Assembly: GCF_013744875.1 (NCBI RefSeq)
Contig: NZ_CP059399.1
Coordinates: 6,200,001-6,264,000 of the forward strand
DNA from: Nocardia huaxiensis
GTDB taxonomy: Bacteria; Actinomycetota; Actinomycetes; Mycobacteriales; Mycobacteriaceae
Length of the DNA stretch: 64,000 nucleotides
Direction of reading: 5' to 3'
A model generated the notes under the pieces. That model saw nothing but the letters and a program-made list of their open reading frames with translations. It had not been told where the DNA came from and did not search any database. Position numbers and translations under genes: made by a program. Positions 16,572 through 26,888 of this stretch are shown in pieces; position 1 is the first letter of the stretch, and each line of letters opens with the position of its first letter.

Positions 16572-17666
16572 TCAGTCGAAAAGGTCCAGGGTGGGCTGGT
16601 TTTCGCGGGCCCGGACCTCGATGGAGCCGAAGACCAGATCCGGCGGCGGCACCAGGCCCAGGTGCTCCCAGGCGGCGGCGGTGGCGACGCGACCGCGCGG
16701 AGTGCGGGCCACCAGACCGGCGCGAACCAGGAAGGGTTCGCACACCTCTTCGACGGTGGCCGACTCCTCGCCGACCGCGACCGCGAGGGTCGAAACACCC
16801 ACGGGCCCACCGTTGAAGCTGCGGATCAGCGCGGCGAGCACGGCCCGGTCGAGCCGATCCAGGCCGAGCGCGTCCACGTCGTAGACGGCCAGGGCCGCGC
16901 GGGCGACGTCGATGGTGACCAGGCCGTCGGCCTTCACCTCGGCGTAGTCGCGCACCCGCCGCAGCAGGCGGTTGGCGATACGCGGCGTGCCCCGGGAGCG
17001 GCCCGCGATCTCACCGGCGGCGTCGGCCTCCAGGCGGACACCCAGGATTCGGGCCGAACGCTGCAGAATCTGTTGCAGCTCATCGGGTTCGTAGAAATCC
17101 ATGTGCCCGGTGAAACCGAAGCGGTCGCGCAGCGGGCCGGTCAGCGCGCCCGAGCGGGTCGTCGCGCCGACGAGGGTGAAGGGCGCGATATCGAGCGGAA
17201 TCGAGGTCGCGCCGGGGCCTTTGCCGACCACCACGTCGACGCGGAAGTCCTCCATGGCCAGGTACAGCATTTCCTCGGCGGGCCGGGCCATGCGGTGGAT
17301 CTCGTCGATGAACAGCACATCGCCCTCGACCAGATTGCTGAGCATGGCGGCCAGATCCCCGGCGCGCTCGAGCGCCGGGCCGGAGGTCAGGCGCAGCGCC
17401 GTCCCCAGCTCCCCGGCGATGATCATGGCCATACTGGTCTTGCCGAGTCCGGGCGGCCCCGACAGCAGCACGTGATCCGGTGTGCCGCCGCGTTTCTTGG
17501 CTCCGCGCAGCACCAGCGCGAGCTGTTCGCGCACACGCGGCTGCCCGATGAAATCCTCCAGGGATTTCGGCCGCAGGCTGGCCTCGATCTCCCCGTCGGA
17601 TTGCAAATAGCTTGCGGTGACCGCGGATTCGTCCGCCTCACCGTATTCGGCTGCGTCGTCGCTCAT
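16572..17666 (-). CDS. ruvB: Holliday junction branch-migration helicase RuvB
   Basis: AAA+ motor that with RuvA drives branch migration. 364 residues, with [12 protein letters not shown] at about 31-41, Walker [10 protein letters not shown] (70-78), Walker B DEIH, and the sensor/arginine region [16 protein letters not shown]. The C-terminal winged helix includes RTPRGRVAT. It starts 8 nt after the ruvA stop in a ruvC-ruvA-ruvB operon. Confidence 0.97.
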   Translation of the reverse strand: MSDDAAEYGEADESAVTASYLQSDGEIEASLRPKSLEDFIGQPRVREQLALVLRGAKKRGGTPDHVLLSGPPGLGKTSMAMIIAGELGTALRLTSGPALERAGDLAAMLSNLVEGDVLFIDEIHRMARPAEEMLYLAMEDFRVDVVVGKGPGATSIPLDIAPFTLVGATTRSGALTGPLRDRFGFTGHMDFYEPDELQQILQRSARILGVRLEADAAGEIAGRSRGTPRIANRLLRRVRDYAEVKADGLVTIDVARAALAVYDVDALGLDRLDRAVLAALIRSFNGGPVGVSTLAVAVGEESATVEEVCEPFLVRAGLVARTPRGRVATAAAWEHLGLVPPPDLVFGSIEVRARENQPTLDLFD

Positions 17667-17674
17667 GCTCGCGC

Positions 17675-18277
17675 CTATCGGTTCTTACCCAGCAATGCCA
17701 GCGCGGCCCGCAGCGCCACCGAGGTGGTGGCATCGGGCTCGTTGACCAGCACCACATCCACCGCGCCCTCGGCCTGCCGCGCTTGGAAGCCGAGCCCGAT
17801 GAGCGCGTCGACCACCTGATCGCGAATCGGCGTGACCATGGGCGCGGGCATTCCGGGCGGACCCGATTGCACCGGAACGAGATTCACCTTGTCGCGCAGT
17901 TCGACGCACATGCGCTCGGCCCCGCGCTTACCCACCCCGGGCACCCGGGTCAGCGCCGCCACATTGCTCTCCGCGAGGGCCTTGCGCAGCGCTTCGGGTT
18001 CCAGCACCGCGAGCACCGCCATGGCCAGCTTCGGTCCCACCCCGGACACGGTCTGCAAGAGCCCGAACAGATCCCGCGCCTCGGTGTCGGCGAAACCGAA
18101 CAGCGTCTGCGAGTCCTCGCGCACGATCATGGTCGTGTAGAGCCGCGACTCCTCCCCGCGCGTGAGGGTGGCCAGCGTCGCGGGCGTGGCATTGAGCCGG
18201 TAGCCGACGCCGGCGGCCTCCAGCACCGCATGGTCGAGCCCGATCTCGAGCACTTCGCCGCGTATGGACGCGATCAC
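17675..18277 (-). CDS. ruvA: Holliday junction protein RuvA
   Basis: 200 residues from the GTG at 18277 ([20 protein letters not shown]), which overlaps the ruvC stop (GTGA). OB-fold domain, then two HhH motifs ([16 protein letters not shown] and [15 protein letters not shown]) that bind the junction backbone, a flexible linker and the C-terminal domain III ([17 protein letters not shown]) that touches RuvB. Confidence 0.96.
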   Translation of the reverse strand: MIASIRGEVLEIGLDHAVLEAAGVGYRLNATPATLATLTRGEESRLYTTMIVREDSQTLFGFADTEARDLFGLLQTVSGVGPKLAMAVLAVLEPEALRKALAESNVAALTRVPGVGKRGAERMCVELRDKVNLVPVQSGPPGMPAPMVTPIRDQVVDALIGLGFQARQAEGAVDVVLVNEPDATTSVALRAALALLGKNR

Positions 18278-18843
18278 CGTGTTACCGCCTTCCGTTGCTG
18301 GGCAAGCCTTTCCTCGTACAGCTTCCGCTGCGCCGCGGCCATCGCCTCCGCCTTCGCCATGCGTTCGATCATGGGTGCGCGCCAGCAGTGGCAGATGGCC
18401 AGTGCGAGCGCGTCGGCGGCGTCGGCGGGCTTCGGTGCGACGGCGAGCCCGAGGATACGCGTCACCATGGCGGTCACTTGCGCCTTGTCGGCGGTTCCGT
18501 TTCCGGTGACGGCGGCTTTGACTTGACTGGGGGTGTGGAAGTGCACCGGAATGCCGCGCCGCGCCGCCGCGAGGGCGATGACGCCGCCCGCCTGCGCGGT
18601 GGCCATGGCCGTGCGCACATTGTGTTGCGAGAAGACCCGCTCGATGGCGACGACCTCGGGTCGGTGGGTGTCCATCCACGACTCGGCCGCGTCCGAGACG
18701 CGCAGCAGTCGTTCGGCGAGATCCATCTCGGGCGGGGTGCGCACCACATCCACCTGGATGGCGGTGACCTTGCGACCCATCTCGCCCTCGACCATGCTCA
18801 GGCCGCACCGGGTGAGCCCGGGGTCGACGCCCATGACCCGCAC
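18274..18843 (-). CDS. ruvC: Holliday junction resolvase RuvC
   Basis: Endonuclease that cuts Holliday junctions. The GTG at 18843 ([16 protein letters not shown]) is preferred over one at 18861 because GAGGGG lies at proper spacing and this matches known RuvC N-termini. Catalytic acidic residues are visible in GVDPG, AIERVF and the C-terminal [14 protein letters not shown]. 189 residues. First gene of the ruvCAB operon. Confidence 0.95.
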   Translation of the reverse strand: MRVMGVDPGLTRCGLSMVEGEMGRKVTAIQVDVVRTPPEMDLAERLLRVSDAAESWMDTHRPEVVAIERVFSQHNVRTAMATAQAGGVIALAAARRGIPVHFHTPSQVKAAVTGNGTADKAQVTAMVTRILGLAVAPKPADAADALALAICHCWRAPMIERMAKAEAMAAAQRKLYEERLAQQRKAVTR

Positions 18844-18923
18844 CAAATCCCCTCTCGCCACACACGAACAACTGTTCGAGAGTCTAACGGACGACGACGG
18901 GATCTCCGGCCACCGACACGGAA

Positions 18924-19433
18924 CTACACGCCCTGCGCGGCGAAGGCCCGCAACGCATCCTCGCTGAACAAGACGAATCTGACTTCCTGGACAGCGGTTT
19001 CGGCGCTGCGCGCGACCTGCACCGCGATGCGCGCGCCATCGTCCATGGGCCAGCCGAAGATTCCGGTCGAGATGGCGGGAAACGCGACCGTGCGCGCACC
19101 CAGTTCATCGGCCACCCGCAGGGATTCGCGATAGCAGGAGGCCAGCAGCTCCGAGCGATCCTCGGTGGCCGACCAGACCGGGCCGACGGTATGAATCACC
19201 CACTGCGCGGGCAGGTTTCCGGCGGTGGTGGCCACGGCCTGCCCGGTCTTCAGGCCCTTGCCGTACTGCGAGGCCCGCAGTTTCCGGCAGGCGGCCAGAA
19301 TCTCCGGACCGCCCCTGCGGTGAATCGCCCCGTCCACTCCCCCGCCACCCAGCAGCGACGAATTCGCGGCATTCACCACCGCGTCCACCTGCTGTTCGGT
19401 GATGTCCCCACGCACCGCGATCAGTTCGGCCAC
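18924..19433 (-). CDS. Macro-domain protein (O-acetyl-ADP-ribose deacetylase-like)
   Basis: 169 residues from the GTG at 19433. Macro-domain hallmarks: [20 protein letters not shown] (NAAN) and GGGGVDGAI for ADP-ribose binding, then VIHTVGPVW and the [13 protein letters not shown] loop. Such enzymes hydrolyse O-acetyl-ADP-ribose or remove ADP-ribose from proteins. Lies between ruvC and a divergent membrane protein. Confidence 0.9.
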   Translation of the reverse strand: MAELIAVRGDITEQQVDAVVNAANSSLLGGGGVDGAIHRRGGPEILAACRKLRASQYGKGLKTGQAVATTAGNLPAQWVIHTVGPVWSATEDRSELLASCYRESLRVADELGARTVAFPAISTGIFGWPMDDGARIAVQVARSAETAVQEVRFVLFSEDALRAFAAQGV

Positions 19434-19559
19434 GCGCTCGATTCTCGCACCGGGACCGTTTGTGTCCCTCGTCCCCGGGTAGTTCGGCGACAGGCCCGGT
19501 CGAGCGGGCAACGCGTCCTGCGGTGTCTCTCGCCGGATCGGATGAAAGGCGATGAGGAG

Positions 19560-20012
19560 ATGGCCACCTTCAATACCAGCACGACTCGATGGACTCCGGT
19601 GCAGCTCGCCTCGATGGCGGTGGGCGCGCTCTTCCTGCTGGTGGGCGTGCTCGGGTTCATTCCGGGCATCACCACCGACTACGACATGATGGAATTCGCC
19701 GGCCATGAATCCCATGCGGAACTGCTCGGGATCTTCCAGGTGTCGGTGCTGCACAACATCGTTCACCTGCTCTTCGGCGTGGCAGGGCTGATCGCCGCCC
19801 GCACGCTGTCCGCGTCGCGGGCCTTCCTGATCGGCGGCGGTGTCATCTACCTGATCCTGTGGATCTACGGCATGGTCATCGACAAGGCCGACGACGTGAA
19901 CTTCGTGCCGGTCAACAGCGCCGACGACTGGCTGCACTTCGTGCTCGGCGCGGGCATGGTCGCGCTGGGTGTGGCGCTGCCGCGCTTGAAGAACACCACG
20001 ACCCTGCGCTGA
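19560..20012 (+). CDS. DUF4383-type four-helix membrane protein
   Basis: 150 residues with four hydrophobic helices (about 17-36, 56-80, 87-108, 124-141). The pattern LFLLVGVLGFIPGITTDYD... LGIFQVSVLHNIVHLLFGVAGL... is typical of the DUF4383 family in actinobacteria. ATG at 19560 follows GAGGAG directly; an ATG at 19542 would add MKGDEE. Function unknown. Confidence 0.8.
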   Translation: MATFNTSTTRWTPVQLASMAVGALFLLVGVLGFIPGITTDYDMMEFAGHESHAELLGIFQVSVLHNIVHLLFGVAGLIAARTLSASRAFLIGGGVIYLILWIYGMVIDKADDVNFVPVNSADDWLHFVLGAGMVALGVALPRLKNTTTLR

Positions 20013-20026
20013 CCTCCTGGAAAGGT

Positions 20027-20059
20027 GACGGCCGCCCGTATGCGCAGCGGGCGGCCGTC
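20027..20059. terminator. Strong 12-bp stem hairpin between convergent genes
   Basis: GACGGCCGCCCG (20027-20038) pairs perfectly with CGGGCGGCCGTC (20048-20059), loop of 9. It sits between the DUF4383-type gene (end 20012) and the serine hydrolase (end 20065), so it can serve both strands. No U-tract is present. Confidence 0.6.
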
Positions 20060-20064
20060 CCGTG

Positions 20065-21612
20065 TCAGGGCCGGGCGCGCCGCGCCGCGACCAGGCGCAC
20101 CGTGCGCGCCGTCAGCACGGCGATCGCCAGCACAGCCGCCGTCACGAGCCAGAGGACGAGCGCGGGCATCACATAGAAGACATGAAGATGGCCGCCCGCA
20201 CGTCCCGCGAACACCAGGCCCGCCAGCCACGGCAGAAAGAGCAAGAGCGCCAAGGGAATCAGCAGTATCGACAGGCGGAGCACGAGCCACCGGACCCCTG
20301 GATCCGAGGGTGACCGATACACCCGAAGCCAGGGGATTCTCACGCTCATCCGCCCGTCCGCGTGGCGCGCGGCCCAGGTCCGGGCTCGCAGCACGCCGCG
20401 CACCCCGAGCACGATCGTGCCGAGCGTCAGCACCGCGAGCGCCCAGTCCGTGTAGATGCCGGCCGGCCGCCGGACATCGGGCGAACGGCCCGCGACGAGC
20501 TCGGCCAGGCCGTCGGCGATGATGCCCGGATCGTCCTCGATCGCCATGCCGGTATTGGCGAGAACGGCTATGCCGTACCCGGATTCGGGTAGCAGCAGCT
20601 GTTCGGCGGTGTAGGTGAACCAGTCGCCGTTGTGCTCGAGCCGCATCGATCCCTCGTCGGATCGCTGCTGCCACCAGCCCATTCCGTAGTCGCTGACAGA
20701 CGAGGGCGTGTGCATGGCGGTCATCGCGGCGGTGGAGACGACGCGACGGCCGTCCGGGGCAGTGCCGTCGTTGTTCTGCGCGATCAGCCAGCGTGCGAGA
20801 TCGCCGGCGGTACTGAGCACGCCGTGGCTGCCACCCACGAACCACTCGGGCTCGCCGACAGCGAAGGCCGTGCCGTAGGCGCGGATGTGGCCGCGCGGCA
20901 GTTCTTTCGCGTCCTGTGCGGTGTCGACGGTGGTGCTGTCGTTCATGCCGAGCGGCGAGAAGACCTGTCGGCGAAGGTAATCGGCGTAGGGCTCGCCGCT
21001 GACCACCTCCACGATGCGGGCGACGACCTGGTAATTCGGGTTGTGGTAGTGGAATTCGGTTCCGGGGTCGGAGGCCAGGTCCGCGCTGTGTAACCGCTCG
21101 ACCGCGCCGGTCAGCGAATCGGCCTGCGGCAGGCGGAGGTCCGGGAAGGCGGTGTCCGACATGCCGGAGGTCTGATTCAGCAGCTGCCGCACCGTGATTC
21201 GCTCACCGCGCGGATCGGCGGTGCGGAAATCCGGGAGATAACGCGGCACCGGTGCGTCCAGCTCCACCGTGCCCGCGTCGACCAGCTGCATGAGGGCCAG
21301 CGCGGTCATGGATTTGCTCAGCGAGGCGATCGGCATGCGGGTCGTGGCGGTGACCGCGGCCCCGGTGGAATCGTGACCGTAGCCCGCCACGTGCACCACC
21401 CGCGTGCCGTGCGTGATCGCGACCGCGGCTCCGGGCAGTCCCGACTTCGACAGGTACGCCGACATATACCGATCCACCGCGGCCGGATCCACTCCGGGCG
21501 CGGCGGCACCCACCGCGATCGACGACAGTCCCAGCACCAGCGCCGCCAGCACCAGCGCACCGACCCTGGCGACGACAACGGCCGCCCGCAGGACTACGGA
21601 CGGCCGTCGCAC
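20065..21612 (-). CDS. Membrane serine hydrolase of the beta-lactamase/PBP4* family
   Basis: 515 residues. N-terminal hydrophobic segment (about 7-35), then a class C beta-lactamase-like domain: SLSK (S97, K100), a YHN motif as YxN, and HNG near the end of the domain in place of KTG. The C-terminal quarter has three or more membrane helices, anchoring the domain outside the cell. GTG start at 21612. Likely a peptidase/esterase acting on the cell wall or a small ester. yebC lies upstream on the same strand, 11 nt away. Confidence 0.8.
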   Translation of the reverse strand: MRRPSVVLRAAVVVARVGALVLAALVLGLSSIAVGAAAPGVDPAAVDRYMSAYLSKSGLPGAAVAITHGTRVVHVAGYGHDSTGAAVTATTRMPIASLSKSMTALALMQLVDAGTVELDAPVPRYLPDFRTADPRGERITVRQLLNQTSGMSDTAFPDLRLPQADSLTGAVERLHSADLASDPGTEFHYHNPNYQVVARIVEVVSGEPYADYLRRQVFSPLGMNDSTTVDTAQDAKELPRGHIRAYGTAFAVGEPEWFVGGSHGVLSTAGDLARWLIAQNNDGTAPDGRRVVSTAAMTAMHTPSSVSDYGMGWWQQRSDEGSMRLEHNGDWFTYTAEQLLLPESGYGIAVLANTGMAIEDDPGIIADGLAELVAGRSPDVRRPAGIYTDWALAVLTLGTIVLGVRGVLRARTWAARHADGRMSVRIPWLRVYRSPSDPGVRWLVLRLSILLIPLALLLFLPWLAGLVFAGRAGGHLHVFYVMPALVLWLVTAAVLAIAVLTARTVRLVAARRARP

Positions 21613-21623
21613 TGCTGAACCGA

Positions 21624-22376
21624 TCAGGCGTCGAGTTCGGCGAGCACCTCGTTCGAGATGTCGATATTGGTGTAGACGTTCTGCACGTCGTCGGAGTCCT
21701 CGAGGGCGTCGACGAGCTTGAACACCTTGCGCGCGAGATCGGCGTCGGCGGCCACGGAAACCGAAGGCATGAAGCCGGATTCGGCCGAGTCGTAGTCGAT
21801 GCCGGCCTGCTGCAGCGCGGTGCGCACCGGGATCAGGTCGGTGGGCTCGGAGATGATCTCGAACTGGTCGCCCAGGTCGTTGATCTCCTCGGCGCCGGCG
21901 TCGAGCACGATCTCCAGGAGGTCGTCCTCGCTGCGGCCGTTCTTGTCGAGGGTGACAATGCCCTTGCGGGAGAACAGGTACGACACCGAACCGACGTCGG
22001 CCATATTGCCGCCATTGCGGGTCATGGCCACGCGCACCTCACCGGCGGCGCGGTTGCGGTTGTCGGTGAGGCATTCGATCAGCACCGCAACACCATTGGG
22101 GCCGTAGCCCTCGTACATGATGGTCTGCCAGTCGGCGCCGCCGGCTTCCTCACCGCCGCCGCGCTTGCGGGCGCGCTCGATATTGTCGTTGGGGACCGAG
22201 GCCTTCTTCGCCTTCTGGATGGCGTCCCACAGCGTCGGGTTACCGTCCGGGTCTCCACCGCCGGTCCGGGCCGCCACCTCGATGTTCTTGATCAGCTTCG
22301 CGAAGAGCTTGCCCCGCTTGGCATCGATCGCAGCCTTCTTGTGCTTGGTGGTGGCCCATTTGGAGTGGCCGCTCAT
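21624..22376 (-). CDS. yebC: YebC/PmpR-family protein
   Basis: 250 residues beginning [25 protein letters not shown], the invariant YebC N-terminus. Members bind DNA as regulators or, in some bacteria, help ribosomes at polyproline stretches. Contains the conserved [12 protein letters not shown] and [19 protein letters not shown]. Located between pdxT and ruvC as in related actinobacteria. Confidence 0.95.
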   Translation of the reverse strand: MSGHSKWATTKHKKAAIDAKRGKLFAKLIKNIEVAARTGGGDPDGNPTLWDAIQKAKKASVPNDNIERARKRGGGEEAGGADWQTIMYEGYGPNGVAVLIECLTDNRNRAAGEVRVAMTRNGGNMADVGSVSYLFSRKGIVTLDKNGRSEDDLLEIVLDAGAEEINDLGDQFEIISEPTDLIPVRTALQQAGIDYDSAESGFMPSVSVAADADLARKVFKLVDALEDSDDVQNVYTNIDISNEVLAELDA

Positions 22377-22475
22377 TCCCTACTTCCTCGGTTCAGGGGG
22401 CTCGACGGTTCCGGGGAACCGCGTGCCCGCGGACGGACAGCGGGCCCCAGTCTACTGCGACGTGTGATTCACATT

Positions 22476-23084
22476 TCAGACACCGGCGCGCGGGCGCACC
22501 ACGGTGTCCACGAACAGCTTGTGCACGCGCAGGTCCCCGGTCACCTCGGGGTGGAAGGACGTGGCCAGCACATTGCCCTGCCGGACGGCGACAATGCGGC
22601 CCTCGGCCGGGCCGGACGGGACGCGCGCGAGCACCTCGACGCCGTCGCCGGCGCGCTCCACCCACGGGGCGCGAATGAACACCGCGCGCACCGGATCATC
22701 CAGTCCGGTGAAGGGCAGATCGGTTTCGAAGGAGTCCACCTGGCGGCCGAAGGCATTGCGGCGCACCGTCATATCGATGCCGTGCAGCGGCTGCATATCC
22801 GGGCGGGTGTCGAGCACCTCGGAGGCCAGCAGGATCATGCCCGCGCAGGAACCGTAGGCGGGCAGCCCGTCGCGCAGGCGCTGCTTGAGCGGCTCGAGGA
22901 GTTCGAACACCTCGAGGAGCTTGGAGATGGCGGTGGATTCTCCGCCCGGAATGACCAGACCGTCGATGGCCGCCAGCTCGGATTCGCGCCGCACCGGCAC
23001 CGCCTGCGCGCCACACGCGGTCAGCGCATGCACGTGTTCGCGCACGTCACCCTGTAATGCCAGCACACCAATCGTCGGAGTCAC
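22476..23084 (-). CDS. pdxT: Pyridoxal 5'-phosphate synthase glutaminase subunit PdxT
   Basis: Class I glutamine amidotransferase supplying ammonia to PdxS for vitamin B6 synthesis. 202 residues from the GTG at 23084 ([17 protein letters not shown]). PGGES (46-50), nucleophile in GSCAGM (C80) and SFHPE with the catalytic His-Glu. Its partner pdxS is 9 kb away here, with unrelated genes between. Confidence 0.95.
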   Translation of the reverse strand: MTPTIGVLALQGDVREHVHALTACGAQAVPVRRESELAAIDGLVIPGGESTAISKLLEVFELLEPLKQRLRDGLPAYGSCAGMILLASEVLDTRPDMQPLHGIDMTVRRNAFGRQVDSFETDLPFTGLDDPVRAVFIRAPWVERAGDGVEVLARVPSGPAEGRIVAVRQGNVLATSFHPEVTGDLRVHKLFVDTVVRPRAGV

Positions 23085-23192
23085 GCCTGTGATCCTACGA
23101 TTCGGCGGTGGTGTGGCCCTGCTCACCCAGGCCGTCAAGGTTCCGTCAGGACAGATGACCAGGTGTCCGGTCGAGGATGAGACTCGCCCCTT

Positions 23193-25076
23193 GTGACCGA
23201 AGTTCTGCCGCAATCCGGACCCGGTTCGACCCCGGACGTTCCGCATTCTCCCGGCGCTGCGACCACCGGCCCCGGCGCACACTTCGCCGAAACCGGAAGC
23301 GCCGCATCCGCGACCCACACCCTCGACCCCGGCGGCCACGGGCTCAAGGTCTCCACCGGACTGGCCGGACTCTCGCTCGACGCCATGGCCTCGGTCTCCT
23401 ACGGCCCGGAAGCCATCGTGCTGGTGCTGGCCGCGGCGGGCGCGGCCGGACTGGGCTTCACGCTGCCGGTGACCGCCGCGATCGTGGTGCTGCTGGCCGT
23501 ATTGATCGCCTCGTATCGGCAGGTCATCGCTGCGTTCCCGAACGGCGGCGGCGCGTACGCGGTCGCGAAGGAACGGCTCGGCCACCGCACGAGCCTGGTG
23601 GCGGCGGCCTCGCTCATCGTCGACTACGTGCTGAATGTGGCGGTGTCCATCGCGGCGGGCGTGGCGGCGCTGACCTCGGCGTTCCCGCAACTGCTGCCGT
23701 ACACGGTGGGGATCTGCCTGGCGATCCTGGTGGGCGTCACGGCGCTGAATCTGTATGGCATCCGGGAGAGCGCCCGCGCGTTCATGGCGCCCACGGTGGT
23801 GTTCGTGCTGGGCATTTTCGCGGTGATCATCGGCGGCCTGCTGCGCTCGGAACCGGCGAGCATGGCCACCGGCGCGGCGGTCGTCACCGACGCGCACACC
23901 ATCGGAATCCTGTTGCTGCTCAAGGCTTTCTCCAGCGGATGCGCGGCCCTCACCGGCGTGGAGGCCATCGCCAACGCGGTCCCGAGTTTCGCCCAGCCGA
24001 AGGTGCGGCGCGCACAGCGCGCCGAGGTGGCCCTGGGCGTCCTGCTGGGCGCGATGCTGCTCGGCCTGGCCACCCTGATCGAGAAGTTCGAGATCCACCC
24101 GATCGAGGGCACCACCGTGCTGTCCCAGCTCACCGAGGCGGCACTGGGGCACGGAATCGGTTACTACATCGTGCAATTCGCGACAGTGATCCTGCTGGCC
24201 CTGGCCGCCAACACCTCCTACGGCGGCCTGCCGACCCTCACCAAGATCCTGGCCGACGACAACTGTCTCCCCCACCGCTTCGCCGTCACCTCCCCCCGCC
24301 AGGTCTACCGCTTCGGCGTTGTGGCCCTGGGCATTTCGGCAGCCGTCCTGCTGATCGCCTCCGAGGGCAATATGAACGCCCTGGTCCCCCTGTTCGCCAT
24401 CGGCGTCTTCGTCGGCTTCACCATCGCTCAGGTCGGCATGGTCCGCCACTGGCTGGCCACCCGCGCCCCCGGCTGGCAATGGCGTATCACCCTCAACGGC
24501 TTCGGTGCGGCCCTGACCTTCGTGGCCGCGATCGTCACCACCGCCATGAAATTCACCGAGGGCGCCTGGCTGATCGTGGTGGTCCTCCCCCTGCTGGTCC
24601 TGGCCATGGAGCGAATCCGCAAGACCTACAATCGAATCGAAGGCTGCCGCGGCGCAGGCGGCGTCCCCGCCGAACCCCGCCCCACCGACACCGCCATCGT
24701 GGTCCCGATCTCCGAGGTCTCCGAACTGAGCCGCGAAGCCCTCTCCGCCGCCATGTCCCTGGGCCGCGACGTGACTGCCGTCCACGTCTGCCTCCCCGGC
24801 GAAAACCTCACCCTCTTCACCAAGGAATGGGAAGCCTGGCACCCCGACGTGCAATTGATCCTGCTCGAAGACGGCGACACCACCGTAGGCGGCCCGGTAG
24901 CCCGCTACATCCGCGACAATTTCACCGACCGCCGCAAGGTTGTGGTCATCGCCGAAATCGAACCCCCAGCAGGCTGGAACCACCTACTCCCCAGCCACCG
25001 CAGCGACGAACTCGAACGAGTCCTGCGCAAGATGCCGGACACGGTGGTCTGCCACCTGCGGGTGCAGACAGCCTGA
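23193..25076 (+). CDS. KimA/YdaO-like APC-superfamily potassium transporter
   Basis: 627 residues, about 12 membrane helices, then a cytosolic C-terminal domain (about 495-627) with a USP-like alternating fold ([21 protein letters not shown]). Core motifs [20 protein letters not shown] and [14 protein letters not shown] match the KimA/YdaO group, proton-coupled K+ importers regulated in Bacillus by c-di-AMP, often mis-annotated as amino-acid permeases. GTG start at 23193. Divergent from pdxT. Confidence 0.8.
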   Translation: MTEVLPQSGPGSTPDVPHSPGAATTGPGAHFAETGSAASATHTLDPGGHGLKVSTGLAGLSLDAMASVSYGPEAIVLVLAAAGAAGLGFTLPVTAAIVVLLAVLIASYRQVIAAFPNGGGAYAVAKERLGHRTSLVAAASLIVDYVLNVAVSIAAGVAALTSAFPQLLPYTVGICLAILVGVTALNLYGIRESARAFMAPTVVFVLGIFAVIIGGLLRSEPASMATGAAVVTDAHTIGILLLLKAFSSGCAALTGVEAIANAVPSFAQPKVRRAQRAEVALGVLLGAMLLGLATLIEKFEIHPIEGTTVLSQLTEAALGHGIGYYIVQFATVILLALAANTSYGGLPTLTKILADDNCLPHRFAVTSPRQVYRFGVVALGISAAVLLIASEGNMNALVPLFAIGVFVGFTIAQVGMVRHWLATRAPGWQWRITLNGFGAALTFVAAIVTTAMKFTEGAWLIVVVLPLLVLAMERIRKTYNRIEGCRGAGGVPAEPRPTDTAIVVPISEVSELSREALSAAMSLGRDVTAVHVCLPGENLTLFTKEWEAWHPDVQLILLEDGDTTVGGPVARYIRDNFTDRRKVVVIAEIEPPAGWNHLLPSHRSDELERVLRKMPDTVVCHLRVQTA

Positions 25077-25189
25077 TCGGGCCCTTGCGGGCGGCTTGCG
25101 GTCCGCTTGTGGGCCTGGTGGATGCGATTGCCGCCGTGGGGTTTTCGAGGCACTCTGGCCTGCGGGAACAGTCGAACGGGGGGGATGTC

Positions 25190-25885
25190 ATGCGACGAGG
25201 GTGGGCTGTGGGGCCGATGGCTGTGCTGAGCGCGGTCGCCCTGTCCGGTTGTCAGGATCCGAACAGGTACAAGCCGCCGTATTCACCGGATATGCCGGTT
25301 CCGTGCCGGTACACCCTGGACTTCGCCGACGCCGCGCTCGAGCGATTCGCGGGCGCGTTGTATTCCGCGGCGGTGCAGCCGGTGGCGGCGCGCGGAACCG
25401 GTTCCGATGGAATCGATTACGTCGACTCCGGACTCGACGGCAGGTATGCCCGGCTCGAATGCACCGCCACCTACGCGGCCGCCGCCGGCACCGCGACGAC
25501 CGCTGCGGAACGGACGGTGACCATCGTCTATCGGCGGTATCTGCACCTCTCCGAGTACGAATCGGAGCAGGCTCAGCAACCGGAGGACTCGGTCGCCGCC
25601 GCGCGGGCGGCGATGGCGGCGTGGCTCGGCACCGTCGCCGGCTCCGACCGCACCGATGTGACGGCCGTCCACGGGGTCGGTGAAGAGGCGTACCAGTGGC
25701 CGGAGCAGCGAGATCTGGTGACCGCGTTCCGATTCCGCAAACAGAACCTGTGGGTGACCATCAGGCTCAGCGGCAAGGACGGCGATCCGGCGAATCCCGC
25801 AGGGCGGGCGGTGACCGATCCGGAGTGGACCACCGACGTGGTGTCGATCGCCCGCGCGATCGACACCGTCATCCCGCAGCGGTGA
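25190..25885 (+). CDS. Putative lipoprotein of unknown function
   Basis: 231 residues. Signal peptide ends in ALSGC (Cys21 lipidation site), followed by a cysteine-containing domain resembling the DUF3558-like layout of actinobacterial surface lipoproteins (VPCRYTLDFADAALERFAG early, FRFRKQNLWVTIRLSG late), though assignment is tentative. Start ATG at 25190 with a G-rich RBS. Its stop is 1 nt from the convergent tesB stop. Confidence 0.7.
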   Translation: MRRGWAVGPMAVLSAVALSGCQDPNRYKPPYSPDMPVPCRYTLDFADAALERFAGALYSAAVQPVAARGTGSDGIDYVDSGLDGRYARLECTATYAAAAGTATTAAERTVTIVYRRYLHLSEYESEQAQQPEDSVAAARAAMAAWLGTVAGSDRTDVTAVHGVGEEAYQWPEQRDLVTAFRFRKQNLWVTIRLSGKDGDPANPAGRAVTDPEWTTDVVSIARAIDTVIPQR

Positions 25886-25886
25886 C

Positions 25887-26735
25887 TCAGTTGGTGCCCG
25901 GCGGGAAGGACTGGCCGGGCTCGCGCAGGGTGCGGATCAGACCCTCCTGGACGACGACCGCGACCAGTTCGCCGCGCTGGTTCCAGATGCGGCCGGCGGT
26001 GAGGGCGCGGCCGAAGCCGGCCGAGGGCGACTGCTGGTCGTAGAGCAGCCAGTCGTCGGCGCGGAAGGAGCGCAGGAACCACATGGCGTGATCCAGGGAG
26101 GCGTTCTGGGTGGGCTCGTCCGGGTGGATGACCTTGGAGGAGCCGAGCAGGGTCATGTCGCTCATGTAGGCGAGGGTGCAGACGTGGAACAGCGGGTCGT
26201 CGGGGAGTTCGTGGCGGTAGCGGAACCACACCTGCTGCTGGGCGGCGAGGCCGTCGCGGCGGGCCACGTCCTCCTGCGGGATGGTGCGGATGTCCCAGTG
26301 CTCCCATTCGCGCATGGCCCACAGGCGTTCGGGGCTCATGGAGGTCCGGGCGTCGGGCAGGTCGAGCGGTGGCGGGACGACCGGCATCTCGTCCTGGTGT
26401 TCGGGGCCTTCGTCGCCGACGTGGAAGGAGGCCGACATGGTGAAGATGGCCTCGCCGTTCTGGACGCCGGTCACGCGGCGGGTGCAGAAGGAGCGGCCGT
26501 CACGGATGCGGTCGACTAGGTAGACGGTCGGCTCCACCGGATTGCCCGGCCGCAAGAAGTACCCGTGCAGCGAGTGCACCTGGTAGTGCGGGTCCACGGT
26601 GCGCACGGCGGAGACCAGCGCCTGTCCGGCGACCTGCCCGCCGAAGGTGCGGGGCAGCTGTGTCTTCGTGGACGCGCCACGGAAGATGTCCCGCTCGATC
26701 TGCTCGATTTCGAGGGCCTCTTCGATCGTCGCCAT
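25887..26735 (-). CDS. tesB: Acyl-CoA thioesterase II (TesB family)
   Basis: 282 residues, double hotdog fold. Typical blocks: FGGQVAGQALVSAVRTV, HSLHGYFLRPG, DRIRDGRSFCTRRVTGVQ and, in the second half, HAMWFLRSFRADDWLLYDQQSP with the catalytic Asp region. Hydrolyses long-chain acyl-CoA. Its position between pdxS and pdxT follows the Mycobacterium order. Confidence 0.93.
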   Translation of the reverse strand: MATIEEALEIEQIERDIFRGASTKTQLPRTFGGQVAGQALVSAVRTVDPHYQVHSLHGYFLRPGNPVEPTVYLVDRIRDGRSFCTRRVTGVQNGEAIFTMSASFHVGDEGPEHQDEMPVVPPPLDLPDARTSMSPERLWAMREWEHWDIRTIPQEDVARRDGLAAQQQVWFRYRHELPDDPLFHVCTLAYMSDMTLLGSSKVIHPDEPTQNASLDHAMWFLRSFRADDWLLYDQQSPSAGFGRALTAGRIWNQRGELVAVVVQEGLIRTLREPGQSFPPGTN

Positions 26736-26888
26736 GCACCGTCCCTTTCCGGATTGTCGGGCTCAGGCTAACAACCGGTCGCCGCCCGCAGCCGCGCGAC
26801 CTGCCAGAACCCGGCCGGCAGCGGCTGTCCCGGCAGGCCGTTCGCGCCCGGTCATCGCGACCGCCGGAAAGTCGATCATGATGGAGCC

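Noticed and set aside
16516..16743. N-terminal extension of the RTX metalloprotease
   Set aside because: The extra 76 codons overlap ruvB on the same strand in another frame and are Arg/Pro-rich; the GTG at 16515 gives a WxG-type start.
23085..24983. Long minus-strand open frame extending pdxT upstream to over 800 codons
   Set aside because: It runs antisense through the KimA-like gene, its composition is His/Gly/Gln-rich as expected for a mirrored GC-rich gene, and a proper GTG start for pdxT lies at 23084.
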